Shown: positions 36,994 through 45,303 of the stretch, one piece after another
Layout: every line of letters begins with the position of its first letter
Numbering within the stretch: position 1 is the stretch's first letter
NCBI RefSeq assembly: GCF_018919385.1
Contig: NZ_JAHLMF010000006.1
Location: 62,001 to 126,000, forward strand
From: Geomonas diazotrophica
Lineage (GTDB): Bacteria; Desulfobacterota; Desulfuromonadia; Geobacterales; Geobacteraceae
Length of the DNA stretch: 64,000 nucleotides
Direction: 5' to 3'
Position numbers and translations under genes: made by a program
The notes under the pieces: generated by a model
The model's input: only the letters and a program-made list of their open reading frames with translations
What the model was told of the DNA's origin: nothing
Databases searched by the model: none

Positions 36994-37379
36994 CAGCCGC
37001 AGCCGCAGTTGTGGCAGACTTTCCGGTTCTCGGCATCGGGAGCGACGGTCTCCGGCGCGAAAGCGATGCGGTTCACCGCACGCCGGATGTCCTCCTGGAG
37101 GTCAAGGCGCGGACTCTGGCCGATGACGTGTCCGATGCAGATGTTGCTGATGCCGTCCGACGGAGAGGCGATGCGAATCGAATTCAACAGGTCGCCGTAG
37201 CCGTTCACCTCGATCACCTGCCCGGGGCCCTCCCCCAGTTCCAGCGTGATGCCGAAGCGCTCCAGCTCCTGGGCCAACTCGGCGAATAAGATATCGAAGG
37301 TAAATCCCGAAAGGATCGCTTCCCACTCCGGCTTGCTCTTGCTGCGTCCGTAGCAGGTCAGTCTCATCTGTTTTGCCAT
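36990..37379 (-). CDS. Uncharacterised protein with C-terminal CHNCGCGC motif
   Basis: A 129-residue protein that I do not recognise. No signal peptide. It ends KVCHNCGCGC, five Cys in eight residues, suited to bind a metal or cluster. Residues 20-90 mix strands and helices with GFTFDILFAELAQELERFGITLELGEG. It may follow the receiver gene in a transcript, separated by a heptamer repeat. Start ATG has only a moderate ribosome site (TAGGAG, spacing 10+). Function unknown. Confidence 0.6.
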   Translation of the reverse strand: MAKQMRLTCYGRSKSKPEWEAILSGFTFDILFAELAQELERFGITLELGEGPGQVIEVNGYGDLLNSIRIASPSDGISNICIGHVIGQSPRLDLQEDIRRAVNRIAFAPETVAPDAENRKVCHNCGCGC

Positions 37380-37395
37380 GCTGTGTAACTCCTAA

Positions 37396-37521
37396 AACCA
37401 AGGGGCCAGGGGTGGTGGCCAGGGACTGATGAAAACCATCCCCTACCTTCTCAACGCCTGTCCTTGTAATAATTTTTTCTCCCGCTGCAGCGATCAACCA
37501 AGTCCCTAGTCCCTAGTCCCT
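37396..37521. repeat. Inverted element ending in AGTCCCT heptamers
   Basis: The right end is three perfect AGTCCCT repeats (37501-37521). The left end (37396-37427) carries the inverted GGGGCCAGGG..GGCCAGGGACT. It lies between the receiver gene and the 129-residue protein gene. A similar element is at 58211-58452. Confidence 0.6.
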
Positions 37522-37525
37522 GCAG

Positions 37526-37912
37526 TCAACTCCCCGCGGCCTTTCTCTGCATCGAGCTGAAGATCATATCCAGCACCGCCTTCTGCTTTGCCTCGTACTT
37601 GTTGAGAACCGCCAGGCAGGTACCCATGGGAAACTGCTCGTGCAGGTAATCTGAGTCCCGCCCGGAAAGGATCACGATCCGGTTCTTGTCCATCCCGACC
37701 GACAGGGCGTAGCTGAAAATCTTGGAACCGTCGAGGGTCGGCATCTCCAGGTCCACCAGCAACAGGTCGACCTTCCCCTGCTTCAGTATGGTCAAGGCCA
37801 ACAGCGGTTCGGTACACGTTATCACGTCCAACAGCGGGTAGAGCGCATGTATCTTATCCCTCAGTGCTCCCACGAAAGCGGCGTCGTCATCAACGATCAG
37901 AATTTTTCCCAT
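37526..37912 (-). CDS. Stand-alone receiver (REC) domain protein
   Basis: A 128-residue CheY-like protein. DDD at residues 8-10, phospho-acceptor Asp in LLLVDLEMP (about 53), Thr/Ser position ILSGRD and Lys in LNKYEA. No output domain. It is 16 bases after the ABC substrate-binding gene and seems to end the cytochrome operon. No kinase is nearby. It could act through protein contact. Confidence 0.85.
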   Translation of the reverse strand: MGKILIVDDDAAFVGALRDKIHALYPLLDVITCTEPLLALTILKQGKVDLLLVDLEMPTLDGSKIFSYALSVGMDKNRIVILSGRDSDYLHEQFPMGTCLAVLNKYEAKQKAVLDMIFSSMQRKAAGS

Positions 37913-37928
37913 CCATACCTCTATGTAT

Positions 37929-38894
37929 CTATTTAAGCACCCGGGTCGCAGCGGTGAGCACCGGGAAGGGGACGTTCAGGTCAAGCAGCCGCGCGGCTTT
38001 CAGGTTCACGATCAGGTCCACCCGCTTGGGCGTGGCGACCGGCAGGTGCGACGCCTTCTTCCCGCTCAGGATGCGCGCCACGTACTCGGCCGCGATCTGC
38101 CCCTGCTCGACAGGGTCTGCCTCCAGGGAGATGACGGCACCCTTGTGCGCCGCCCCCGGCATCTGCGATATCACCGGGATCTTCAACTCGTTGCAGCGAT
38201 GGACGATCTTCTCGAAGTAGCGGCTGCCGGCGGTGCATTCGGTAACGTAGACGCAATCGACCCTGGTGGCGAAGAGGGTGGCCAAAGCCGCATCCAAGGC
38301 GGTCGGAGAGCCGACGTTGGTTTCCACCAGCACCACCCCCGATTGGGCCGCGATCTTGCGCGCCTCCTTTAGCTGCGCCAGGGCTCCTTCCTCGCGGTTG
38401 GCGCAGATGATGCCCAGGGTCTTGATCGACTTGAGCTCCATGGCCGTCTTGATCAGCGTGACCAAGGGAACCTTGGAACTGACCCCGGCGCTGTTGCGCC
38501 CGCTGGAGGTCATGCTCTTGGCGATCCCCGTCTCCACCGGGCCGTAGACGTCGGCATAGACCACCGGGATGTCCTGGGCTTCGCGCAGGGCGGCCAGGGT
38601 GGCGGAGGTACCGTAGGCGACGATGACGTCCGCGCCGATGGCGTTGAATTTCCTTACGCTGTTGGACCACGAGATGAGGTCGGGGTTCGGAGTCTGGGTG
38701 ATGACCTCGACGTTGCTCTGATCGTATCCCTTCTGCACCAACGCCTTCACGAAGGCCTTGTGGGCATCCCGGTAGCGCGGCAGGTCGCAGGTCAGCAATG
38801 CCGCCACCAGTTTTCCGGCCGCACGGGAGTCCGCCGCGGGGATCACCGCGCAAAGCAGCAGGAGCAGAAGTATGGAACGGACCAGTGTCTTGAT
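37929..38894 (-). CDS. ABC transporter substrate-binding protein (TrpX/COG2984 type)
   Basis: About 321 residues. The ABC_sub_bind core (VITQTPNPDLISWSN.., ADVIVAYGTSATLAAL, IPVVYADVYGPVETGI) is clear. The first in-frame ATG/GTG/TTG is GTG 38846, which would omit the export signal. Upstream codons read KTLVRSILLLLLLCAVIPAADS, an ideal signal peptide, with AAGGGG placed 6 bases before an ATC codon at 38894 (or CTG at 38885). I infer a non-standard start. No permease gene is adjacent; ligand unknown (family members bind amino acids). Confidence 0.75.
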   Translation of the reverse strand: MKTLVRSILLLLLLCAVIPAADSRAAGKLVAALLTCDLPRYRDAHKAFVKALVQKGYDQSNVEVITQTPNPDLISWSNSVRKFNAIGADVIVAYGTSATLAALREAQDIPVVYADVYGPVETGIAKSMTSSGRNSAGVSSKVPLVTLIKTAMELKSIKTLGIICANREEGALAQLKEARKIAAQSGVVLVETNVGSPTALDAALATLFATRVDCVYVTECTAGSRYFEKIVHRCNELKIPVISQMPGAAHKGAVISLEADPVEQGQIAAEYVARILSGKKASHLPVATPKRVDLIVNLKAARLLDLNVPFPVLTAATRVLK

Positions 38895-38908
38895 ACGTTA
38901 CCCCTTGG

Positions 38909-41167
38909 TCACCACTTGGCCGCCAGGCCTGCTACGATGGCGTGGACGGTGCCGCTGTAACTCTTGTACGCGGACTTTAGCTCGTTGTAGTCGTTCAACG
39001 TGTACTCAAGCGTCGTGGACAGGACGCTCGAGAAGCGGTACTCACCCCGTGCGGAAAGGGAGCTGATGACGGTGTCCTGTTCGGTTATCGCCTTGATTCC
39101 CGTCGTGCTGCCGGGGATCACCGTGAAGGTGGTATCACTCGGTGTAAAGGCGGCCGCAGACCTGATCTGCTGCGCCGTTACCGCGAGGTCGCACTTTTCT
39201 CCCAGGGTGTACGAGGCGTTCACGCCGTAGACGTGGGACCTGCTGGAGAACTGCGAGGCGGCCTCGCTGCCGTTGAAGACGCCGGTAAAGAGGATCCCCT
39301 GCTCCACCTCCTGGTGCAGGTAGGAGTAGTTGGCCCCCACGGTCAGTTTCGGGATGGGCACCCACCACACGCCGATGTTGGCGTTCTCGCTGTTGCCGCT
39401 ACGGGAGGTCAGCGGGGCGAGCGAGTAGCTGAGGGGCTGGAAGGGGTAGTTTATCAGGAACTTATCGATATCTTTGTTCTCATCCCGGCGCAGGACGGCG
39501 TGGCTGGTGAGCCCCCAGCGGTTGTTGAGCGCGTAGGTCAAAAGGACCTTCGCCTCCTGCCGGTTCTGGAAGGAAGCGCCGTAGCTCGGGTTGTCGGTGG
39601 TGGCGTAGCTGTAATGGACGCTGCTTCTGAGCCCCTTCACGGGGCGGTAATAGACCGACAGCGACCCGGTATGCGTCGCGGTGCTGTCGGGCAGGGCCCA
39701 GGTCGTCGACGAGGGGACCGGGCTGACCTCGCTTCTCCTCTGGAAATCGCCGCGGTACTCGCCGACCAGGGCAAGCTTGAGGCTCGGCCGGTAGGATACG
39801 GTGCCGGTTACCAAGTCGCGGGTGGTCTCCACGGCCGGTTTCGCCAGCACGGGATCCACGTAGGAGTTGTTGGTCAGCGGACCGCGATTGCCGTGATCGA
39901 TCTCCTGGCGCCGGTACTTGAGGGCGAAGGTGTAGGTCCGGCACGGCGTGTAGACCAGGTCACCGGCCGCGTTCTGCAGATAGACCTTCATGCGCCGGAC
40001 TCCGGTGGTATCGCTCAACTCGGTCAGGTTCTCGCGTTGCTCGAAGCTGTAAGAACCGGACCCGACCAGACCGCCCGCCAGGGAGGAGTGCAGCTTGATC
40101 GTGTGGGAAAAAAAGCTGCTGTCGGGGTTCTCGTTGTGCTGCCGCAATCCGCCCAGAAAGTCCGGTGTGCTGTCGATGGCGTTACGCGGCTCGTAGGAGG
40201 CTACCGGGGTGGAGAGCCGGTCCTCGAAGTAGCGCACCTTGAAGTCGTAGACCAGATCGACCGGGCCGAGGTGGGAGTCGAGCCCCACGCGCCCCTCCTG
40301 GATCTGGTGGTCAACGCTGCGCGGCTGGGCATAGAGGGTGTTGGTCGTTCCCTCAAAGGCGGTGTCCGCGAAGCGCTGCTGGATGGTCCCCTCCTTGACG
40401 TAGCGCCAGTAGCCGAGGTTCACGTGCAAGGGGAAGTTGTGCAGCCGGTAACGGAAGTCGGCCCGGTCCTGAACCACGCTCACCCCGTAATCTCGCACGG
40501 GATCCTGAACCGCACTGTAGGTGGCCGGAGTAGGCCCGTCGTTCCTGCCAGCCTGGAAACTGGGGGTGAACAGGAGCTCCCGGTCCATGTTGTGGTACAG
40601 GGATTCCGTCCTCAGATGCAGGCGGTAGTCCCCCCGGTAGTCCATGAGCAGGTCTCCGTGGTAGTCGTTCTCGTTCAGGTAGAACCCTTCCAGCTCGAGG
40701 TTGGTGTCCTTCTCCATGTGCCGGTAGAAGAGCCCGCCGCTGCGGCTGGACTTGAGAAAGCCGTACTCCAGGGCCCGGGCGCGCTCCCCCTCTCCGAAGA
40801 CGAAGTTGTAGCCCAAAGCCCCGCCCTTTCGTTCCAGCACCTCCACCTGGCGCTCGTCCTCGGGAAGTGGTCCCCCCTCGATTACGTGCGGCTGCACTTC
40901 GGGTCCCTGGACTGCCGGATACGGCAACGCCTCCCCTCCGGCAGGCGGCTGGTCCGCAGGCACGGGAGCGACGGCATCCCCCTGCTCCTCTTGGCCCGCA
41001 GCGGTGCCGGCCGGTTCGTCGGCGGGAGCGTCCTTTTCCGCCGCCGTAGCCGCCTCCAGGTTCGCGGCCGGAACCGGCTCCAGTTCCGCCGCAGCCACGC
41101 CCCCCACGGCCAGGAGCAGAAGCAGCAGAGGCGAGACGAACGTTGATATGAGTGGTTTTTCCACCAT
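38909..41167 (-). CDS. MtrB/PioB-type outer-membrane porin of a cytochrome conduit
   Basis: A 752-residue predicted beta-barrel. Signal peptide at residues 1-29 (cleaved after AAA), then an Ala/Pro/Glu-rich stretch of about 90 residues, then some 26-28 amphipathic strands with aromatic girdles. The final residue is Trp, as in many outer-membrane barrels. It should sheath the decaheme cytochrome encoded just upstream to carry electrons across the outer membrane. The CXXC near the N-terminus of Shewanella MtrB is absent. ATG at 41167 follows AAAGGAG; the frame before it overlaps the cytochrome gene. Confidence 0.85.
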   Translation of the reverse strand: MVEKPLISTFVSPLLLLLLAVGGVAAAELEPVPAANLEAATAAEKDAPADEPAGTAAGQEEQGDAVAPVPADQPPAGGEALPYPAVQGPEVQPHVIEGGPLPEDERQVEVLERKGGALGYNFVFGEGERARALEYGFLKSSRSGGLFYRHMEKDTNLELEGFYLNENDYHGDLLMDYRGDYRLHLRTESLYHNMDRELLFTPSFQAGRNDGPTPATYSAVQDPVRDYGVSVVQDRADFRYRLHNFPLHVNLGYWRYVKEGTIQQRFADTAFEGTTNTLYAQPRSVDHQIQEGRVGLDSHLGPVDLVYDFKVRYFEDRLSTPVASYEPRNAIDSTPDFLGGLRQHNENPDSSFFSHTIKLHSSLAGGLVGSGSYSFEQRENLTELSDTTGVRRMKVYLQNAAGDLVYTPCRTYTFALKYRRQEIDHGNRGPLTNNSYVDPVLAKPAVETTRDLVTGTVSYRPSLKLALVGEYRGDFQRRSEVSPVPSSTTWALPDSTATHTGSLSVYYRPVKGLRSSVHYSYATTDNPSYGASFQNRQEAKVLLTYALNNRWGLTSHAVLRRDENKDIDKFLINYPFQPLSYSLAPLTSRSGNSENANIGVWWVPIPKLTVGANYSYLHQEVEQGILFTGVFNGSEAASQFSSRSHVYGVNASYTLGEKCDLAVTAQQIRSAAAFTPSDTTFTVIPGSTTGIKAITEQDTVISSLSARGEYRFSSVLSTTLEYTLNDYNELKSAYKSYSGTVHAIVAGLAAKW

Positions 41168-41181
41168 CCGGCTCCTTTCCT

Positions 41182-42183
41182 TTACTGGCGCAGCGTGCCC
41201 CTGCCGGTTATGGCCGGGGAGGGGGTATCGGTGCCATGCACCTGGGAATGACAGTCCGTGCAGCGGTTGACGAAAAGTTGCTTCAGCCCCGGCGTGCTGG
41301 TGGCCAGGTGCCCGGTGTGGCACTGCAGGCACAGAAACGGCATCGCGGCATTGAGGAGGTTGTTGTTAACCGACCCGTGCGGGGTGTGGCAGTTCATGCA
41401 GTTCTCGGTGACGTCGCCATGCTCGAAGGCGAAGGGGCCCTGCTTTTCCATGTGGCACCTGGTGCAGGTTTCCTTCGGGGTGTTCCCCCTGAGCAGGCGG
41501 TCCTGCGTCGAGCCGTGCACCTCGTGGCAGTCCACGCAGAACATCTTCTTCTCCCGCAACGGATGGTGCGAGAACAGTGAGTTCTCCGCCTTTACCTCGG
41601 GGTGGCAGGTAAAGCACATCTCGGACATCTGCTGCCGGCTCACCTTCTGCTGCGGCCCCTGGTGCAGCTTGTGGCAATCGAAGCAGCTCACGTCGTGCAG
41701 CGCGTGCGGACTGGCGTTCCAGTGGGAGAGCACGGGGATCGAGGCGGCCGAGTGGCACTTCAGGCAGATCAGGGACTGGGCCTGGGGCGGGAGGTGCATG
41801 ATGTCCAGGAAGGTCGTGGTGTCGCACTTCTTCTTGAGGCGGGTGTTCTCCTCGCGGTCGTCGCCCAGATGGGCGATGGCGAGGCTGCCGGGGCCGTGGC
41901 ACGATTCGCAGTTGACCAGCGGCAGGCCGGTCTCGGGCTTGATCTGCTCACCGTGGACGCTGTGGCTGAAGTCGTCGGTTATCTTGTCGTGGGCGTGGCA
42001 CTTGGAGACGCAGTTGTTGGTGCCGACGTACTCAGCATCGAGGCGGCCTACGATCATCTTCTCGTAGTCGCGAATGGGGAGGATGGGTTTGCTCTGTTTG
42101 AGCTCGGCGCAGGAGACCGACAAAAGGGGGAAAAGCGCCATGAGGATCAAGAATTTGCCGCGGCGCAGAAGACGTGCTGACAT
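41182..42183 (-). CDS. Decaheme c-type cytochrome, MtrA/DmsE family
   Basis: A 333-residue periplasmic cytochrome. A lipoprotein-like signal ends LLSVSC. Nine CXXCH sites are present (CESCH, CLKCH, CFDCH, CFTCH, CVDCH, CTRCH, CMNCH, CLQCH, CTDCH); a tenth site near the N-terminus reads CVSKCH, that is CX3CH, so ten hemes are possible. It relays electrons through the MtrB-type porin. The gene is immediately after the ATPase stop and 14 bases before the porin. No MtrC-like surface cytochrome is adjacent. Confidence 0.9.
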   Translation of the reverse strand: MSARLLRRGKFLILMALFPLLSVSCAELKQSKPILPIRDYEKMIVGRLDAEYVGTNNCVSKCHAHDKITDDFSHSVHGEQIKPETGLPLVNCESCHGPGSLAIAHLGDDREENTRLKKKCDTTTFLDIMHLPPQAQSLICLKCHSAASIPVLSHWNASPHALHDVSCFDCHKLHQGPQQKVSRQQMSEMCFTCHPEVKAENSLFSHHPLREKKMFCVDCHEVHGSTQDRLLRGNTPKETCTRCHMEKQGPFAFEHGDVTENCMNCHTPHGSVNNNLLNAAMPFLCLQCHTGHLATSTPGLKQLFVNRCTDCHSQVHGTDTPSPAITGRGTLRQ

Positions 42184-43017
42184 CTATTCCCCCCTTATCC
42201 CCTTGGTCGTGGTGTAGATGAAGCCGCGCACGATGGGATTCTCGCTGTTCTTTATCTCGCGTGGCGTGCCGATTTCGACCACGGAGCCGCCGTGCATCAT
42301 GGCGATCCGGTCCGAGATGTACAACGCGAAGTTCAAGTCGTGGGTCACGATCACGGTGGTGTTCCTGGTACTTTCCTTGAGCTTCAGGATCGTGTTCGCC
42401 AGTTCGTCCGTGGTGACCGGGTCGAGCTCCGCGGTCGGCTCGTCGTAGAGGATCAAGTCCGGGTTCATCGCCAACGATCGTGCGATGGCCACGCGCTTTT
42501 TCATACCGCCGGACAACTCGGAGGTGCGCAGCTCCTCCTTCCCCACCAGCCCGACCATCTCCAGCTTCTGCTTGATGATCTCGCGGACCTGCAATTCCTT
42601 GCAGACCCTCTTCTCCCTGAGCCAGAGCCCCACATTCTCCCCGACGGTCAGCGAGTTGAACAGGGCCGAGGACTGGAAAACCATGCTGTAGCGGTAGTCG
42701 TGCGCCGCGGGCTTGGCCCCCGCCCCGAAGATGGGGAGGTTGTCGATGTAGATCTCGCCGCTGTCCGGGGTCTCAAGCTTCACGATGTGCTTGAGCAGAA
42801 CGCTCTTGCCGGTACCCGACGGTCCGATGATGCAGAAGGTCTCCCCCGCCTGGATCTCGAGGTTCACGTCCTTGAGCACGTGGTTGGGCCCGAAGGACTT
42901 GTTCAACTGCTCGATCCTGATCCCCACGCCCCTGGTGTCGTGCAGGTTGACCGGCTGCTGGCCGTTCTCGGAGTGAAAGAAAGACCCGGGAAGGCCGTGT
43001 TTTAGCTTCTCGAACAT
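42184..43017 (-). CDS. MlaF/Ttg2A-like ABC transporter ATP-binding protein
   Basis: A 277-residue ABC ATPase. Walker A GPSGTGKSVLLKH, the Mla-type signature SGGMKKRVAIARSL, Walker B LILYDEPTAELDPVT and H-loop VTHD are intact. This signature is typical of lipid transport (Mla) and related importers. Usual partner permease and MCE genes are absent here. The ATG at 43017 follows AAAGGA. First gene of the apparent cytochrome operon; the cytochrome start directly abuts its stop. Confidence 0.88.
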   Translation of the reverse strand: MFEKLKHGLPGSFFHSENGQQPVNLHDTRGVGIRIEQLNKSFGPNHVLKDVNLEIQAGETFCIIGPSGTGKSVLLKHIVKLETPDSGEIYIDNLPIFGAGAKPAAHDYRYSMVFQSSALFNSLTVGENVGLWLREKRVCKELQVREIIKQKLEMVGLVGKEELRTSELSGGMKKRVAIARSLAMNPDLILYDEPTAELDPVTTDELANTILKLKESTRNTTVIVTHDLNFALYISDRIAMMHGGSVVEIGTPREIKNSENPIVRGFIYTTTKGIRGE

Positions 43018-43114
43018 CGGTATCCTTTTGAGAACGAAGTGTCATACCGGCCACCGCGATAAGACCGGCTTTGCCAGTAAATTCTGCCACCTGCCGTTGC
43101 AAAGAAGCGCGCAC

Positions 43115-43144
43115 ATACTACCAGAGTTGTGAGGCCGCTGGCAA
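43115..43144 (-). promoter_or_regulatory. Possible promoter of the cytochrome operon
   Basis: Minus strand TTGCCA (43139-43144), 18-base spacer, TAGTAT (43115-43120) with an extended TGG. It lies about 98 bases upstream of the ATPase start. Confidence 0.4.
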
Positions 43145-43200
43145 GGGGGAATATTTGAGGACACTTAACGTTTACACAATCTTCGTCGGACGCGTGAGAA

Positions 43201-43635
43201 TCAGAAAAGGTAGGGAGAAGGATTGTCGAATTCACGCCTGATCCTGAAGATGTACAAGTTCATGAGGATCAGGGCAATGGACGCGAGCAGCGTCGAGGAA
43301 AGGAGATCCCCCTCGGGGACGGGAGAGTCGGCCAGACGGGCGTACTCGGCCGCGGGGATCAGGTAGAGGTTCGCCCAGGCGTTGCAGATGTCGAACAGGT
43401 TGTAGCCGATCAGCAGCCAGACGGTGAGCCGCTGCCGCTTGAGCACCCCGAGCAGCAGGTACAGCGAGATCAGGCTGTCGGCGAGGACGAAGCGCTGGGC
43501 GGTCCCCCCCTGGTACAGGGTCCCCATGAAGGGGAAGGGGTTGCCGTAGCTGGAAAAGCAGAGCATCAGCGAGAAGGAGGTGAGCAGGACCAGGGGCCAG
43601 AGCGAGGCGGGGCGCCTGCCGCTTTCATACGACAT
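43201..43635 (-). CDS. Uncharacterised membrane protein, four predicted TM helices
   Basis: A 144-residue hydrophobic protein that I do not recognise. Likely TM helices at about 14-32, 50-64, 70-88 and 113-130; SSTLLASIALILMNLYIF is the last. Short charged tails. It lies upstream of the cytochrome operon with its own gap and may be unrelated. Confidence 0.65.
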   Translation of the reverse strand: MSYESGRRPASLWPLVLLTSFSLMLCFSSYGNPFPFMGTLYQGGTAQRFVLADSLISLYLLLGVLKRQRLTVWLLIGYNLFDICNAWANLYLIPAAEYARLADSPVPEGDLLSSTLLASIALILMNLYIFRIRREFDNPSPYLF

Positions 43636-43677
43636 GGATCACCCCGCCGTTTCCGAAACCAAAGCGCAACGAGCAGC

Positions 43678-44082
43678 TCAACGTTTCACCACCTTGACGT
43701 GCTCCTTCAGCATGCAGCGGTCCATGACCACCTCGAGCCCGGCCTCGCGGGCGCGCCGCGCGGCCTCCTCGTGGACCACCCCTTCCTGCATCCAGATCAC
43801 CCTGGCCCCCTTGGCGATGGCCTGCTCCACGATCTCCGGCACGAACTCGGAGCGGCGGAACACGTCGACGATCTCGACCGGCTCGGGTATCTCGGCGAGG
43901 CTCGGGTAGCTCTTCTCGCCGAAGACCTCGTCCACGGCCGGGTTCACCGGGATAATGCGGTAGCCGGCGCGCTTGAGATAGGCGGCGACCTCATGACTGG
44001 GCTTGCCGGCGTCGGGGGAGAGCCCCACCACGGCGACGGTACGGTACTTGGTCAGAATTTCCTTGATATCCGGAACTTGCAT
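43678..44082 (-). CDS. CoA-binding protein (YccU type)
   Basis: A 134-residue Rossmann protein. VAVVGLSPDAGKPSHEVAAYLKRAGYRIIPVNP is the CoA-binding signature; IWMQEGVVHEEAARRAREAGLEVVMDRCMLKEH ends it. I use ATG 44082, 5 bases after GGGAGG; the GTG at 44088 overlaps that site. Proteins of this family bind CoA in structures; cellular role is unknown. Confidence 0.9.
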   Translation of the reverse strand: MQVPDIKEILTKYRTVAVVGLSPDAGKPSHEVAAYLKRAGYRIIPVNPAVDEVFGEKSYPSLAEIPEPVEIVDVFRRSEFVPEIVEQAIAKGARVIWMQEGVVHEEAARRAREAGLEVVMDRCMLKEHVKVVKR

Positions 44083-44234
44083 GGGCACCTCCCTTGAGAC
44101 CAGAGTCAGGATGCGTTGTTGAGATTGCGCGGCACTGACCGCGGGCGCCGCTGGCAGCGAAGCGGTGCCCCTTCTCTTGTCCTTATCAGCGCTCTTCGCG
44201 GTTGTCTTGCGTTCGCGTGACCGCTATTGTCAGT

Positions 44235-44330
44235 TCACCGTTTGCGCATCCCGCTCACGGCGACAAAGAAGAAGATTACCACCATTACGCCGGCGATGAA
44301 GATCCAATCTGCCGGGGTCAATCCGAACAT
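44235..44330 (-). CDS. 31-residue single-TM peptide
   Basis: A short frame encodes MFGLTPADWIFIAGVMVV followed by IFFFVAVSGMRKR. One TM helix spans about residues 9-26 with a basic tail. The ATG follows AGGAGGAACT with near-perfect spacing, only 8 bases after the stop of the upstream 314-residue gene, so it is very likely translated. Its role is unknown; perhaps it anchors or modulates a membrane partner in the same operon. Confidence 0.6.
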   Translation of the reverse strand: MFGLTPADWIFIAGVMVVIFFFVAVSGMRKR

Positions 44331-44338
44331 AGTTCCTC

Positions 44339-45283
44339 CTACTGTTCCAGTTGCTGCAGCGTGGTCTTCGCCTCTTCAAAGTCAGGGTTGATCTTCAAGG
44401 CTTGGCGCAGGTAAAAACGTGCATCCCCTGCGGCGCCGAGATCCTTGCAGCATAGCGCCAGCAGGTACGGGATCTCGGCCATGGGGAACTCCAGGGCGAA
44501 CCAGGCGTCGGCCATGACATCGTTCAGGATGGCGGTCGCCTCCTGGTAGCCGCCGTCCTCGCGCAGGGCCATGGCGCCCGCGATAGCTTCGAGGTAATCG
44601 ACGGCGGGCACCCGGGGCACCTCGCCCCGCTCGATCCTCTCCAGGCGCGCCCTCAGCTCGGCCTGGGCGGTCGCCTCGACCTGCGGCATCAGCGCGCTCC
44701 AAAGGGAGGCAGCCTTGTCGTACTTGCCCAGGAGGAAAGAAACCTCCGCCAGGGTGGTCAGGCAACGGGGCTGGTCGCCCCCTAGCTGGCGCGCCCGGTC
44801 CAGGTATCCCTCCGCCTTGAACAGGGTGACCGTGGAGAGGTGCAGCGCCGAGAAGCGGCAGGCCTGCTCCAGCAGGGTCGCACCGATCTCCAGCGGGAAG
44901 TGCGCGTTCTCCGGCTCCATCAGGGCGAAGATGCGCAAAAGCTTCACGCGCCGCTCCAGGTAGGGAACCTCCACGTCCTTTTCCCCGAGCATCAGGATGT
45001 GGCTGGCCAGCTCGGACACGTAATGGGGATACCCCTTGAGCATCTCCGCGTAGAGTTCGCAGTAACGGCAGCCGGGATCCATGCGCAGGGCCTGGTACAC
45101 CCCTCGCCCCACGGCGTCGTAGCCGGGGAGCTGCCCCTCGAGGGCTTTGTAGTCGTCGTCCAGAAGCGGAATCGGCTCCGGCCCGACGGTGAAGACGACC
45201 TTGCCGTCCAGCCCGCTCACCTCCGTCCCCTGGGGGGGGCGATAGTAGGTTATGCCCGTGAGGGGGGTCATTTCTCTTTCCAT
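44339..45283 (-). CDS. Uncharacterised TPR-like protein
   Basis: A 314-residue mainly helical protein. The C-terminal third has TPR-like helix pairs (AGDARFYLRQALKINPDFEEAKTTLQQLEQ), and the middle (YLDRARQLGGDQPRCLTTLAEVSFLLGKYDKAASLW) another. N-terminal part contains PGCRYCELYAEM. ATG at 45283 follows AAAGGAG. It is in a row with acuC and the 267-residue gene. TPR proteins bring partners together; partner unknown. Confidence 0.65.
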   Translation of the reverse strand: MEREMTPLTGITYYRPPQGTEVSGLDGKVVFTVGPEPIPLLDDDYKALEGQLPGYDAVGRGVYQALRMDPGCRYCELYAEMLKGYPHYVSELASHILMLGEKDVEVPYLERRVKLLRIFALMEPENAHFPLEIGATLLEQACRFSALHLSTVTLFKAEGYLDRARQLGGDQPRCLTTLAEVSFLLGKYDKAASLWSALMPQVEATAQAELRARLERIERGEVPRVPAVDYLEAIAGAMALREDGGYQEATAILNDVMADAWFALEFPMAEIPYLLALCCKDLGAAGDARFYLRQALKINPDFEEAKTTLQQLEQ

Positions 45284-45303
45284 GAAACGCACTCCTTTTT
45301 CCG

